64,000 nt of DNA. Origin: JACVRW01 sp034664125. GTDB lineage: Bacteria; Actinomycetota; Thermoleophilia; Solirubrobacterales; Thermoleophilaceae. Shown in pieces: positions 31,846 through 39,971 of this stretch (position 1 is its first letter; each line of letters begins with the position of its first letter). A program made the position numbers and the translations under genes. The notes under the pieces are model-generated. The model was not told where the DNA came from. It was given only the letters and a program-made list of their open reading frames with translations, and searched no databases. The stretch covers positions 1-64,000 of the forward strand of contig JAXDIG010000007.1 in NCBI GenBank assembly GCA_034664125.1. The letters are read 5' to 3'.

Positions 31846-34133
31846 CGACGCGGTCCCTGGCGCAGGAGCAGCTCGCAGCAGCGCCACGCGTTGGCCATGA
31901 TCAGCAGCGTCGGATTGACACCGGTCGAGCTGGGGAACACGCTGCCGTCGAGCACGAGCAGGTTCTCCACCTCGTGGGCGCGGCCCGCCGGGTCCACCAC
32001 CGACGCGTCCGGGTCCACCCCCATGCGCGCCGTGCCGTACTGGTGCGCGCAGTTGCCGGTGATCCGGTCGATGTGCACCGGCAGCACGCGCGTGGCGCCG
32101 GCCGCCTCCGCGATCTGGGCGGCGCGGTCGACCGTCCAGTTCGCAAGCGCGAGGTCGTTTGGATGGGCGGCGTGGGTGACGCGCGCGACCGGCAGGCCCC
32201 ACGCGTCGCGCACGCTCGGGTCCAGGTCGACGCGGTTGGACTCCTGCGGCAGGTCCTGGGCCAGGACGCCGACCTTGAGGCTGTGATTGAAGTAGGCGCG
32301 GTCCGCGTCCTTGGCGGGGCCGCCCCAGATCGGCTTGCCCGGGTAGGTGAAGTTGATCGGGTGCCCCAGGCCCGAGCACGAGACCAGGCAGCCGAGGGCG
32401 TGGCCGCGGCGCTCGTCGTGTCGGTACAGGTCGAACGTGCAGCCGCCTTCGTACGAGCCCGCCCAGCCGTAGATCGGCTCGCCGTCCTCGAACAGGCCGA
32501 TCGCAAACGTGTACTCGTGCAGCATCAGGTTCGCGCCGAGCTGGCCCGACCCGCCCGCCAGGCCGTCCGGAATGGCGGGGGTCGCCGACATCAAGAGCAG
32601 GCGAGCGGTCTCTATCGCGCCGCACGCAACGATCACCGCGCGGGCGCGCACGACGCGCTCGCGGCCGGCCTCGTCGAGGTAAGCGACGCCGGTGGCGCGG
32701 CCGCCCCTGTCCGCCTCGACGCGGTAGGCCACCGAGCCCGACCGCAGGTCGAGCCGGCCGGTCGCCAGCGCCGGACCGATGCACGCGTTCAGGCTGGACG
32801 CCTTCGCGTCGGTGGAGTCCCCGTACTGCTGCACGAAGCCGTTGTCGCGGCTGGCCGGGCGCCCCGCCCAGGGTCGCACCGGGATCGCCTGCGGCATCGG
32901 GAAGGAGCTCAGCCCCAGCTCGCGGCAGCCGCGATCGAAGCGCTCGCCGTAGCGGCTCTGCGGCAGCGGCGGCAGCGGAAAGGGGTTCCGGCGCGGCTCC
33001 TCGTGCGTGTTCGCACCCGCGATGCCGCCCACCCCCAGCAGGCGCTCGACCCTGTCCATGTAGGGCTCCAGGTCCGAGTAGCCGATCGGCCAGTCGACCA
33101 GCGACGCCCCCGGCAGCTCGCCCACCTCCGAGCGCGGGCGGAAGTCGCTGGCCAGCGGTCGCGGCGTCCAGGCCGACCAGTGGATAGTCCCCCCGCCGAC
33201 CAGCGCCGGCATCGGGCTGAACTCCTGGATGCGGGCCGGCGCATGCGCGTCGGGCCGGTACGTGCGCGGGTGCAGCCGCGGGTCGGGCCAGATCTGGTAG
33301 CGGTTGAACGCGGCCAGTTCGTCCGGGGCGAAGTCCTCCGCGCGCATCCACGGGCCGCGCTCGAGCATCGCCACGCGCAGCCCGGCGCGGCAGAGCAGGT
33401 ACGCGGCCATGCCGCCGCCGGCGCCGCTCCCGACGATGCAAATGTCGACCTCGTCCTCCGCGGCGGGCGCCCACCCCGCCGGCTCCGCGACCTGCGCCGG
33501 CTCCGGGTCGGCCTGGCCGGCGCGCTGCTCGTGGCGCGAAGCGCCCAGATAGGCGCGCGTCGTGTAGCGCCCCAGCCGAACGTCGGGCATCCCGTCCGGC
33601 CCGTCGAAGCCGATCATGCGCCAGCCGGCGCGATCGCGGTTACCGCCGTAGGCGGGGTCGCAGTAGTAGCCCTGGCGCACGTGCATCGCGAGCGCGACGA
33701 GGAACGGCTCGTCGTCGCTGGAAACGGGCTGGTTGGCCGGCGGACGGCCGCCGCGCACGCCGCTGTCCTCCTCGAGCTGGGCGAGCAGCGCGTCCTGCTG
33801 GTCCTCGCCGAGCTCGGCGAACGGCTGGCGGAAGCGCTCGAGGGCGCGCCGCTCGAGGTCGCGCAGGCCGGTCCGGTACTTGTCGCGCAGCATCGAGATG
33901 CGCTGCTCCCACGCGGCCCGTTCGCGCGCCCCGAGCTCGAGGAACCGCTCTCCGTCCGGCGCCGCGTGGATGCGGTCGACGCCGCCGAGGAAGCCGGCCA
34001 GATAGTCGAGCACGCCCGCCTCGACCGCACCGGGATCGGCGTCGCGCGGGACGATCCGGGCCACCGCGGCGGCCAGGGTCGCCTGCTCCGGGCTGGACAG
34101 CCAGCCCAGGGGGTCCTGCTCGGCGGTGCTCAC
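31842..34133 (-). CDS. GMC oxidoreductase fused to gluconate 2-dehydrogenase subunit 3-like domain
   Basis: A 763-residue protein starting at GTG 34133 (GTGA overlap with the ROK gene). Residues 1-about 215 resemble the small gluconate 2-dehydrogenase subunit 3: TLAAAVARIVPRDADPGAVEAGV and VRQGYYCDPAYGGNRDRAGW. Residues about 235-763 are a GMC flavoprotein: FAD loop ICIVGSGAGGGMAAYLL, GGGTIHWSAWTPRPLA, VIVACGAIETARLLL, the active-site His in GNCAHQYGTARMG, and LLVLDGSVFPSSTGVNPT. In related bacterial enzymes the two parts are separate subunits with a cytochrome acceptor; here they are one chain. There is no signal peptide, so it should act in the cytoplasm. A sugar or polyol substrate is likely but unproven. 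Confidence 0.85.
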   Translation of the reverse strand: MSTAEQDPLGWLSSPEQATLAAAVARIVPRDADPGAVEAGVLDYLAGFLGGVDRIHAAPDGERFLELGARERAAWEQRISMLRDKYRTGLRDLERRALERFRQPFAELGEDQQDALLAQLEEDSGVRGGRPPANQPVSSDDEPFLVALAMHVRQGYYCDPAYGGNRDRAGWRMIGFDGPDGMPDVRLGRYTTRAYLGASRHEQRAGQADPEPAQVAEPAGWAPAAEDEVDICIVGSGAGGGMAAYLLCRAGLRVAMLERGPWMRAEDFAPDELAAFNRYQIWPDPRLHPRTYRPDAHAPARIQEFSPMPALVGGGTIHWSAWTPRPLASDFRPRSEVGELPGASLVDWPIGYSDLEPYMDRVERLLGVGGIAGANTHEEPRRNPFPLPPLPQSRYGERFDRGCRELGLSSFPMPQAIPVRPWAGRPASRDNGFVQQYGDSTDAKASSLNACIGPALATGRLDLRSGSVAYRVEADRGGRATGVAYLDEAGRERVVRARAVIVACGAIETARLLLMSATPAIPDGLAGGSGQLGANLMLHEYTFAIGLFEDGEPIYGWAGSYEGGCTFDLYRHDERRGHALGCLVSCSGLGHPINFTYPGKPIWGGPAKDADRAYFNHSLKVGVLAQDLPQESNRVDLDPSVRDAWGLPVARVTHAAHPNDLALANWTVDRAAQIAEAAGATRVLPVHIDRITGNCAHQYGTARMGVDPDASVVDPAGRAHEVENLLVLDGSVFPSSTGVNPTLLIMANAWRCCELLLRQGPRR

Positions 34134-35377
34134 GCTCGCAGGCCGTCCAGTGCCGCGGCGTGGCGCGGATTGGCGATCAGCGATCGCAGCATCCCGCCCG
34201 TGGCGCCCCAGATGCAGGCGTCCTGCCCGTGCGTCGACAGCTCGATCGACAGCTCGCGACCGAACGCGTCCATGACCCAGCTGGCGACCTCCGTGCGCAG
34301 CTCGTCGACGCGCTCGCGGTACATCGTGGAGTAGAAGCCGCCCAGCACGACCGCGTTGGGGTCGTACATCTCGACCAGGTTGCCGACGCCGATCGCGAGG
34401 TAGCGGTCGAGCGTCGCCAGCGTCTCGACGGCGGCGGCGTCGCCCGTCTCGGCCGCCGCCAGGATGTCCTCGGGTCGGGGGCCCGGGCGCGCGCCGTCGC
34501 GGCTGCCCGAGGCCTCGCGAAAGCGGTCCAGCACCGCGCCCTGGCTGACGAACACCTGCCAGCAGCCGTACTTGCCGCAGTGGCAGCGCGCGCCGGCCGG
34601 GTCGACGGTGATGTGGCCGACCTCGCCCGCGGCGCCGTGGGTCCCTCGCAGCAGCTCGCCGGCCGTGACGACGCCCGCGCCGACGCCGAGCTCGCCCGAC
34701 AGGTAGACGAAGTCCTCGAAGCGGGCGCCGATCCCGTAGGTCTGCTCCGCTACCGCGCCCAAGTTCGCCTCGTTCTCGATCAGGACTGGGAGGTCCTCGT
34801 CGAGGAAGCCGTGGACGGCGCGGCGCAGCATGTCGTCGACGTCGACGCTGCGCCAGCCGAGGTTGGCCGCCACCAGCAGCCGCCGGTCCACGTCGACGAC
34901 GCCGGGCACGCCCAGCCCGAGCCCGAGCACGTCCGCGGGGGCGACCGCAGCCTGCTCCAAGCCGGTGCGCATGAGCGCGGCCAGCCGCTCGATCGCGTCC
35001 CCGGGGCTGGTGGTGGCGACGTCCAGCTCCTCGATCACGAGCGCGCGCTGCGCGCCCGCCGGGTCGCTGACCAGCACGGCGAGGTAGTCGACGTTGATCT
35101 CGGTGCCGATGATCACGCCGCGGCCCGGGTTCGGCTCGAGCAGCTCGCTGGGACGGCCGAGCGCCCCCTGGTCCTGGCCGCCGGCGCGCACCCAACCCAG
35201 CTCGCCGAGCTCCTCGGCGAGGCTGCTCACCGTCGCCTTGTTGAGCCCGGTCTCGCGCGCCAGCGTCGCGCGCGAGACGCCGCCGTGATCGACGATCGCC
35301 GCGAGCACCACCGACAGGTTCGTCATCCGCATCCAGGAGCCGTCGACGGGGCGGACAAGCCGGAGGAAATGGCTCAT
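34130..35377 (-). CDS. ROK-family transcriptional repressor
   Basis: A 415-residue regulator. An N-terminal winged helix (about 17-75) has the recognition segment VSRATLARETGLNKATVSSLAEEL. A sugar-kinase-like ROK domain follows, with GLGLGVPGVVD, ENEANLGAVAEQ, and the ROK signature LGVGAGVVTAGELLRGTHGAAGE ending in the zinc motif GH...CHCGKYGCW. In XylR- or NagC-type members a sugar bound to this domain releases DNA. It sits inside the operon it probably controls, and a site similar to the XylR operator lies upstream of the first gene (41365-41389). The effector is unknown. Confidence 0.88.
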   Translation of the reverse strand: MSHFLRLVRPVDGSWMRMTNLSVVLAAIVDHGGVSRATLARETGLNKATVSSLAEELGELGWVRAGGQDQGALGRPSELLEPNPGRGVIIGTEINVDYLAVLVSDPAGAQRALVIEELDVATTSPGDAIERLAALMRTGLEQAAVAPADVLGLGLGVPGVVDVDRRLLVAANLGWRSVDVDDMLRRAVHGFLDEDLPVLIENEANLGAVAEQTYGIGARFEDFVYLSGELGVGAGVVTAGELLRGTHGAAGEVGHITVDPAGARCHCGKYGCWQVFVSQGAVLDRFREASGSRDGARPGPRPEDILAAAETGDAAAVETLATLDRYLAIGVGNLVEMYDPNAVVLGGFYSTMYRERVDELRTEVASWVMDAFGRELSIELSTHGQDACIWGATGGMLRSLIANPRHAAALDGLRA

Positions 35378-36747
35378 GGCAGGCGGGCGAGCTTCACTTG
35401 TCCGTTGTGCCGGGTGAGGATCTGCTCGGGCGAGGCGATGAACGGCGCGACCAGGCCGGCCAGGTCGGACAGCGGCAGCACCTCCTCGGCGAGCGTGAGG
35501 CCCATCGTCGACTCGATCGTCTCGCGCCGCAGCGCGACGCGCTGCCAGAGCTCCGGATAGTCGCGCGCCAGCTCATCGCGCAGCTCGGCATCGGCCAGCG
35601 CGACGGTGTCCTCCGCGTTGATCACGGTTCCGGACACGGGCGGTACGGGAATCATGTCGCACTGGAGCACCATCCCTGAGCTGAGCGCGACCGGCGAGTC
35701 CGGACGCAGCGGCGAGTCGACCCACTCCTCGAGGTGGATCAGGTGGCCGGGGTTGAGCGCGAGCTCGAACCTGCCGTCGAGGGCGTCGCACACCGCGGCG
35801 TGCAGCTCGCCGCCGGTGACGCCGATCCCGACGCGCCCGTACCAGGCCGCCAGGCCCTCGAAGTAAGGCACGGCCAGGCGGGCGAGGTAGTCCGCGCCTA
35901 CGCCCGACTCCGCCTCCTCGGCGGTGAGCAGCATGCCGGCGCGGGCCGTCAGGGCGCCCCTGAAGCCGAGCGCGATCATGACCGGATCGCCGTGCTCGAT
36001 ACGGCGATCGGAGGCGCTCGCGATGCCGAGCGACACGCGCGGGCCGCTGGTGATGATCGGGTGGATGGACAGCGGCAGCGCCGGCGGCGCGATGGCGGCG
36101 GCGACGTCGAGCTCGCGCGCGCCGGGGCGCACCGCCGCGACCCCGCGGCTGACGCAGGCCGTGCTGAGCCGGGCGGCGAACTCGAACTGCGCGATCTCGT
36201 TCGCGCTGTTGGTCGTGCGCAGCCCGCCGGGCGCCTCTGACAGCAGGGCGGTCACGTTGCGCAGCGTCACGCCGCCGCCGCGCAGGGCGTCGATGACGTA
36301 GGCCGGCGCGTCGAAGCGGTCCGGCGGTCCGTCCTCGAAGTGCTTCCAGCCGACCACTCCCACGCGCGCGTCGCCCAGCTCGAGCTCGGCGAGCGCGCGC
36401 ACGAGCGGGACGGCGTCGTGCCAGGGCTGGCCGGGCAGGCTGAACTCGCGCACGTTGACGATGCGTGCGGAGGGAGCCATGCCGCTCGCGTAGGGCTTGC
36501 CCTCATTGCCCACCAGCAGCGTGACGGTCCCGGCCGCGTCGAGGAGCAGCAGCGCCTCCTCGAAGCGCGGGTCGAACCCGCTCAGGTAGTGGAGGTTGGC
36601 CGAGTGCTCGCGGTCGCCGTAGACGAGCACATGCGTGAGGCCGTTGGCGACCAGCTGCTCGCGCAGGCGCTCCACCCGGCGCGGGTAGGCGCCGGGATCG
36701 TCCTGCGGCACGTCCTCCGGCAGCTGGGTGTCCGCGGGCTTAAGCAT
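35374..36747 (-). CDS. M24/creatinase-fold protein lacking key metal ligands
   Basis: A 457-residue protein with an N-terminal creatinase-type domain (THVLVYGDREHSANLHYLSGFDPRFEE) and a C-terminal pita-bread domain. At the place of the first two metal aspartates (normally DLG...SDxTR) it reads VMIALGFRGALTARAG, with neither Asp. The histidine site is kept in LNPGHLIHLEEW, the next glutamate is replaced by Asp in MVLQCDMIP, and VINAEDTVAL keeps the last glutamate. Creatinase itself works without metal on this fold, so a non-metal amidinohydrolase or a non-catalytic role is possible. It lies between ROK and permease genes, with 4- and 8-base overlaps. Confidence 0.75.
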   Translation of the reverse strand: MLKPADTQLPEDVPQDDPGAYPRRVERLREQLVANGLTHVLVYGDREHSANLHYLSGFDPRFEEALLLLDAAGTVTLLVGNEGKPYASGMAPSARIVNVREFSLPGQPWHDAVPLVRALAELELGDARVGVVGWKHFEDGPPDRFDAPAYVIDALRGGGVTLRNVTALLSEAPGGLRTTNSANEIAQFEFAARLSTACVSRGVAAVRPGARELDVAAAIAPPALPLSIHPIITSGPRVSLGIASASDRRIEHGDPVMIALGFRGALTARAGMLLTAEEAESGVGADYLARLAVPYFEGLAAWYGRVGIGVTGGELHAAVCDALDGRFELALNPGHLIHLEEWVDSPLRPDSPVALSSGMVLQCDMIPVPPVSGTVINAEDTVALADAELRDELARDYPELWQRVALRRETIESTMGLTLAEEVLPLSDLAGLVAPFIASPEQILTRHNGQVKLARLP

Positions 36748-37540
36748 GGTGCCACCTCAACAGGCGCGCCTGCACGGCCAGCAGCAGGGCGTCGAGTGCC
36801 ACCGCGACGACGACGATCCAGAGGATGCAGGCGATCAGCTCGGGCGTGCGAAGCAGCGGCACTAGCAGCGACAGCACCCGGCCTATGCCGTAGCGACCGC
36901 CGACCAGCTCGGCCACGACCAGCAGGCCCCAGGCGAACGCGAGCGCCGCGCGCAGGCCGCCGACCAGGCTGGGCAGGATGCCGGGCAGCACGACGTCGCG
37001 GTAGGTGCGCAGCCGGCTCGCGCCCATCGTGCGGGCGAAGCGCGCGTAGACGGGCCTCAGGTTCTGCACCGCGTTGGTCGTGTTGACGACGACCAGAAGG
37101 AAGACGAACAGCGCCACGAGCAGGATCTGCGCGGTCGAGCTCGTGCCGAACCAGACCAGCACGAACGGGATCACGCCCAGCGGCGGCACGGCGCGCAGCA
37201 GCCGGGTGGGCAGGTCCAGCAGCCAGCCGATGCGGCGGCTGTACGACATCAGCAGGCCCACGGCGAGGCCGGCGGCGACGCCGATGGCGCTGCCCGCCAG
37301 CAGCCGTCCGAGGCTGGCCAGCAGGTGAGGCAGGATGCCGCCGTCGCCCGACCCGAGCTGGTTCGCGAGCGGCCGCGACTCGAACAGGATCGGGAACACC
37401 ACCTCGGCGACGTCCGTGGGCGGCGGCAGGCGCAGCGGGTCGACCGAGGCCGCGACCGCGAACCAGGCCGCCACGAAGAGGCCGATCCCGAGCGCCCCCA
37501 GCGCCACGCGCGCGATCAGGCTTGGCTCGCGCTCAACCAT
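36740..37540 (-). CDS. ABC permease, SsuC/TauC-like
   Basis: A 266-residue BPD_transp_1 permease with about six helices. The cytoplasmic coupling segment is MGASRLRTYRDVVLPGILPSLVGGLR, and PTRLLRAVPPLGVIPFVLVWFG is typical of SsuC/TauC/NrtB permeases. The ATG at 37540 lies inside the end of the other permease gene (8-base overlap), and its stop overlaps the M24 gene start. Two different permeases with a single ATPase indicate a heterodimeric channel. The substrates of this subclass are small organic anions or nitrogen/sulfur compounds. Confidence 0.86.
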   Translation of the reverse strand: MVEREPSLIARVALGALGIGLFVAAWFAVAASVDPLRLPPPTDVAEVVFPILFESRPLANQLGSGDGGILPHLLASLGRLLAGSAIGVAAGLAVGLLMSYSRRIGWLLDLPTRLLRAVPPLGVIPFVLVWFGTSSTAQILLVALFVFLLVVVNTTNAVQNLRPVYARFARTMGASRLRTYRDVVLPGILPSLVGGLRAALAFAWGLLVVAELVGGRYGIGRVLSLLVPLLRTPELIACILWIVVVAVALDALLLAVQARLLRWHHA

Positions 37541-38357
37541 CGACCGGTGCCCACCGCAGCGTTCGCCGCCGCAGTGCCATCAGGATCGTGTCTACGACGA
37601 CCGCGTAGATCGTGAACAGCAGCACCACGACGATCACGCGACCGAGGAAGCCGAAGCGCTCCGACTGGATCATCAGGAACCCGAGGCCCTTCTGGGCGCC
37701 GGTGAACTCGGCGCCGAGCGCGAACGACCAGGCCAGCGCGAAGACGATCCGGATCTGGCCGAACAGCTCCGGGATCATCCCCGGCACCACGACCGACCGG
37801 AACATCTCGAGCTTCTTGGCGCCCATCGTGAGCGCGAACCAGCGCTGCGCGCGAGGCACGTTCTGAGCGGCGTGATAGGTGGCGACGAACATCATCACGA
37901 ACACCGCGAACGCGACGAACAGGACGATGCCGACCTCGCGCCCGCTGAACCAGAGCACGAACAGGGGGATCAGCGCAAGCAGCGGCGCCGTGCGCACGAG
38001 GTTGAGGATCGGGTTGAGCAGGTGGAAGACGACGCGGCTGTAGGCCATGGCCAGGCCGGCGAGGACGCCCACGGCGATCCCGGCGAACGTGCCCAGGAAG
38101 ACACGCCGCATCGTCACCAGCGAGTGCTCGAGCAGGACGTCGAGCGCCGCGCCGTAGCCGGTCGCCGTGTCGCCGAACGGGACGAACGCCTCCAGCTCGC
38201 GGACCGAGTCGGTGAGGATGCTCGACCAGTGCGGGAAGATCCGGTCGGCGCGCGGGTTGACCGAGTCGATGTAGACCGCAGCCAGCTCCCACGCGGCGAA
38301 GAACAGCACCACCCCGGCCAGCATCCAGGCCAGGCGCGAGACACGCCCGGTCGTCAT
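37533..38357 (-). CDS. ABC permease, SsuC/TauC-like (second channel half)
   Basis: A 274-residue permease. The N-terminal helix (RLAWMLAGVVLFFAAWELAA) is followed by an external loop of about 50 residues, longer than in its partner. The family segments are LNLVRTAPLLALIPLFVLWFSG and the coupling loop MGAKKLEMFRSVVVPGMIPELFG, then LGAEFTGAQKGLGFLMI. ATG 38357 overlaps the ATPase stop in an ATGA; a longer in-frame start at 38411 would lie within the ATPase gene and is not favoured. It forms the transporter with the neighbouring permease and the SsuB-like ATPase. Confidence 0.86.
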   Translation of the reverse strand: MTTGRVSRLAWMLAGVVLFFAAWELAAVYIDSVNPRADRIFPHWSSILTDSVRELEAFVPFGDTATGYGAALDVLLEHSLVTMRRVFLGTFAGIAVGVLAGLAMAYSRVVFHLLNPILNLVRTAPLLALIPLFVLWFSGREVGIVLFVAFAVFVMMFVATYHAAQNVPRAQRWFALTMGAKKLEMFRSVVVPGMIPELFGQIRIVFALAWSFALGAEFTGAQKGLGFLMIQSERFGFLGRVIVVVLLFTIYAVVVDTILMALRRRTLRWAPVDG

Positions 38358-39163
38358 GCTTGGTTCTCGACGACCGGCGCGCTGCGCGCGGCCGGGCCGA
38401 TCTCGCTCCACAGGCGCTCCTTGAGCTCCGTGAAGCGCGGCTCGTTGCGCAGCTCGTGGGGCCGCGGCCGCTCGAACGGGACCGTCACGTCGTAGCGCAG
38501 GCCGCCGTCGCGCAACACCACCACGCGGTCGGACAGGAACAGCGCCTCCTCGATGTCGTGCGTGACCATGACCGTGGTCAGGCGGGCGCGCTGCCAGATC
38601 CGGCCGAGCTCCTCCTGCAGCGAGATCTTGGTCACGTAGTCGAGCGCGCCGAACGGCTCGTCGAGCAGCAGCACCTGCGGCTCGTTGACGAGCACCTCCG
38701 CGATCGCCACCCGCTTCTTCATCCCGCCCGAGAGCTGGCGCGGATAGAGGCCCTCGAAGCCGGTCAGCTTGACCAGCTCGAGGTAGCGGTCGACGCGCTC
38801 GCGGCGCTCCTGCTTGGGGACGCCGCGCAGGGCCAGCCCGTACTCGACGTTGCGGCGCACCGTGCGCCAGGGGAAGATCGCGTCCTCCTGGAAGACGACG
38901 CCGCGGTCGGCGCTCGGGCCCTTGATCGGCTGGCCCTCGACGAGCACCTCGCCGCTGGTCGGCGCCTCCAGGCCGGCGATCATGAACAGCAGGGTGCTCT
39001 TGCCCGAGCCGGACGGGCCGACGATCGACAGGAAGCCCTTCTCGGCGACGGTCAGGTCGACCGAGTCGAGCACGGTCAGCGGCTCCTGGCGGTGGCGCTC
39101 GAAGCGCTTGCCGACCCCGCGCAGCTCGATCTTGGTTCGGTCGAGGTCGCCGTTGTCAGACAT
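38354..39163 (-). CDS. ABC transporter ATP-binding protein, SsuB/TauB-like
   Basis: A 269-residue ATPase. It has Walker A GPSGSGKSTLLFMIAG, a Q-loop in GVVFQEDAIFPWRTVRRNV, signature LSGGMKKRVAIAEVL, Walker B VLLLDEPFGALD and the H-loop MVTHDIEEALFLSDRV. The LSGGMKKR variant and the FPW sequence after the Q-loop are usual in nitrate/sulfonate/taurine importers. ATG 39163 is preferred over TTG 39178 and overlaps the cyclase gene stop by eight bases. It energises the two downstream permeases. Confidence 0.9.
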   Translation of the reverse strand: MSDNGDLDRTKIELRGVGKRFERHRQEPLTVLDSVDLTVAEKGFLSIVGPSGSGKSTLLFMIAGLEAPTSGEVLVEGQPIKGPSADRGVVFQEDAIFPWRTVRRNVEYGLALRGVPKQERRERVDRYLELVKLTGFEGLYPRQLSGGMKKRVAIAEVLVNEPQVLLLDEPFGALDYVTKISLQEELGRIWQRARLTTVMVTHDIEEALFLSDRVVVLRDGGLRYDVTVPFERPRPHELRNEPRFTELKERLWSEIGPAARSAPVVENQA

Positions 39164-39971
39164 CGTCGATGAGCGCAACCGCGCGAATCGGGGACCCGGT
39201 CCCGTCCCGGATCGGCAGCGGCAGGCCGACGAAGGTGAACGTCGACACGGGGACCTGCTCCAGGTTGGCCAGGTTCTCGATGATCAGGACCGGCTCCTTG
39301 CCGATCGCCTCGCGGCAGAGGAAGTTGACGTGGCAGGCCGAGGTCATGTCGTAGTCGATGTTGGGGATGTCGCCCCCGACCAGCTTCACGCCCCGCTCCA
39401 GGAACCAGGGCGGCGTCTCGCGGTGCAGGCCCGGGTTGGGGATCGCGCCGTAGCGCTCGCGGTCGGCGTTCGGCCCCGCCCCCCAGCGCGCCAGCCAGCC
39501 GGTGTGGAGGATCACGATGTCGCCCTCGCCCACGGTCGCCCCGGCGCGCGCCTCGGCCTCGTCGAGGTCCTCGACCGTGATCGGGAACGCCTCGCCGTCC
39601 TCGCCCAGGTGACGCACGTCGAGCATGACCGCCCGCCCGAAGCAGGTCTCGAGCGGGATGCTGGCGGCGTCCTGAGTCGAGTCCGGGTTGAAGTGCTGAG
39701 CCGCGTCCACGTGGGTGCCCAGGTGGGTGTGGATCAGCACCTCCTCGTTGCGCCAGCCGCGTGCCGTGTCGGGCTGGGCCCAGTCCTCGGGCATGCCGTC
39801 GTAAACCGGCGGCCCACCCCCGCGGCGCCAGGTGTCTGCGTAGAACCAGCGCACGAAGTCGTACTTCTGGTTCGGCAGCACAACCGGGCCACGGGGGTGA
39901 TGCGGGTGGTTGACGGGGGTGCCCTCCTCGAGCACCGCCGTCAGATCCACGATCCGCGGGCCGTCGGTCAC
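39156..39971 (-). CDS. Cyclase-family metal-dependent hydrolase (kynurenine formamidase-like)
   Basis: A 271-residue protein of the cyclase (PF04199-type) family. The metal motif reads IHTHLGTHVDAAQHF, matching HxGTHxDxPxHF with Ala in place of Pro. GDIVILHTGWLARWG and VKLVGGDIPNIDYD are further family segments. Members hydrolyse amide or lactone bonds, for example kynurenine formamidase and isatin hydrolase. The start is GTG 39971 in a GTGA overlap with the binding-protein gene. Being second in the operon, directly after the binding protein, it may act on the imported compound, an amide, lactam or lactone. No signal peptide is present, so it is cytoplasmic. Confidence 0.84.
   Translation of the reverse strand: MTDGPRIVDLTAVLEEGTPVNHPHHPRGPVVLPNQKYDFVRWFYADTWRRGGGPPVYDGMPEDWAQPDTARGWRNEEVLIHTHLGTHVDAAQHFNPDSTQDAASIPLETCFGRAVMLDVRHLGEDGEAFPITVEDLDEAEARAGATVGEGDIVILHTGWLARWGAGPNADRERYGAIPNPGLHRETPPWFLERGVKLVGGDIPNIDYDMTSACHVNFLCREAIGKEPVLIIENLANLEQVPVSTFTFVGLPLPIRDGTGSPIRAVALIDDV

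Noticed and set aside
30868..33474. A single 868-codon frame joining the aldo/keto reductase with upstream sequence
   Set aside because: Only the part after ATG 31845 resembles a protein family. The N-terminal 540 codons are the wrong frame of the GMC oxidoreductase, whose stop overlaps this ATG.
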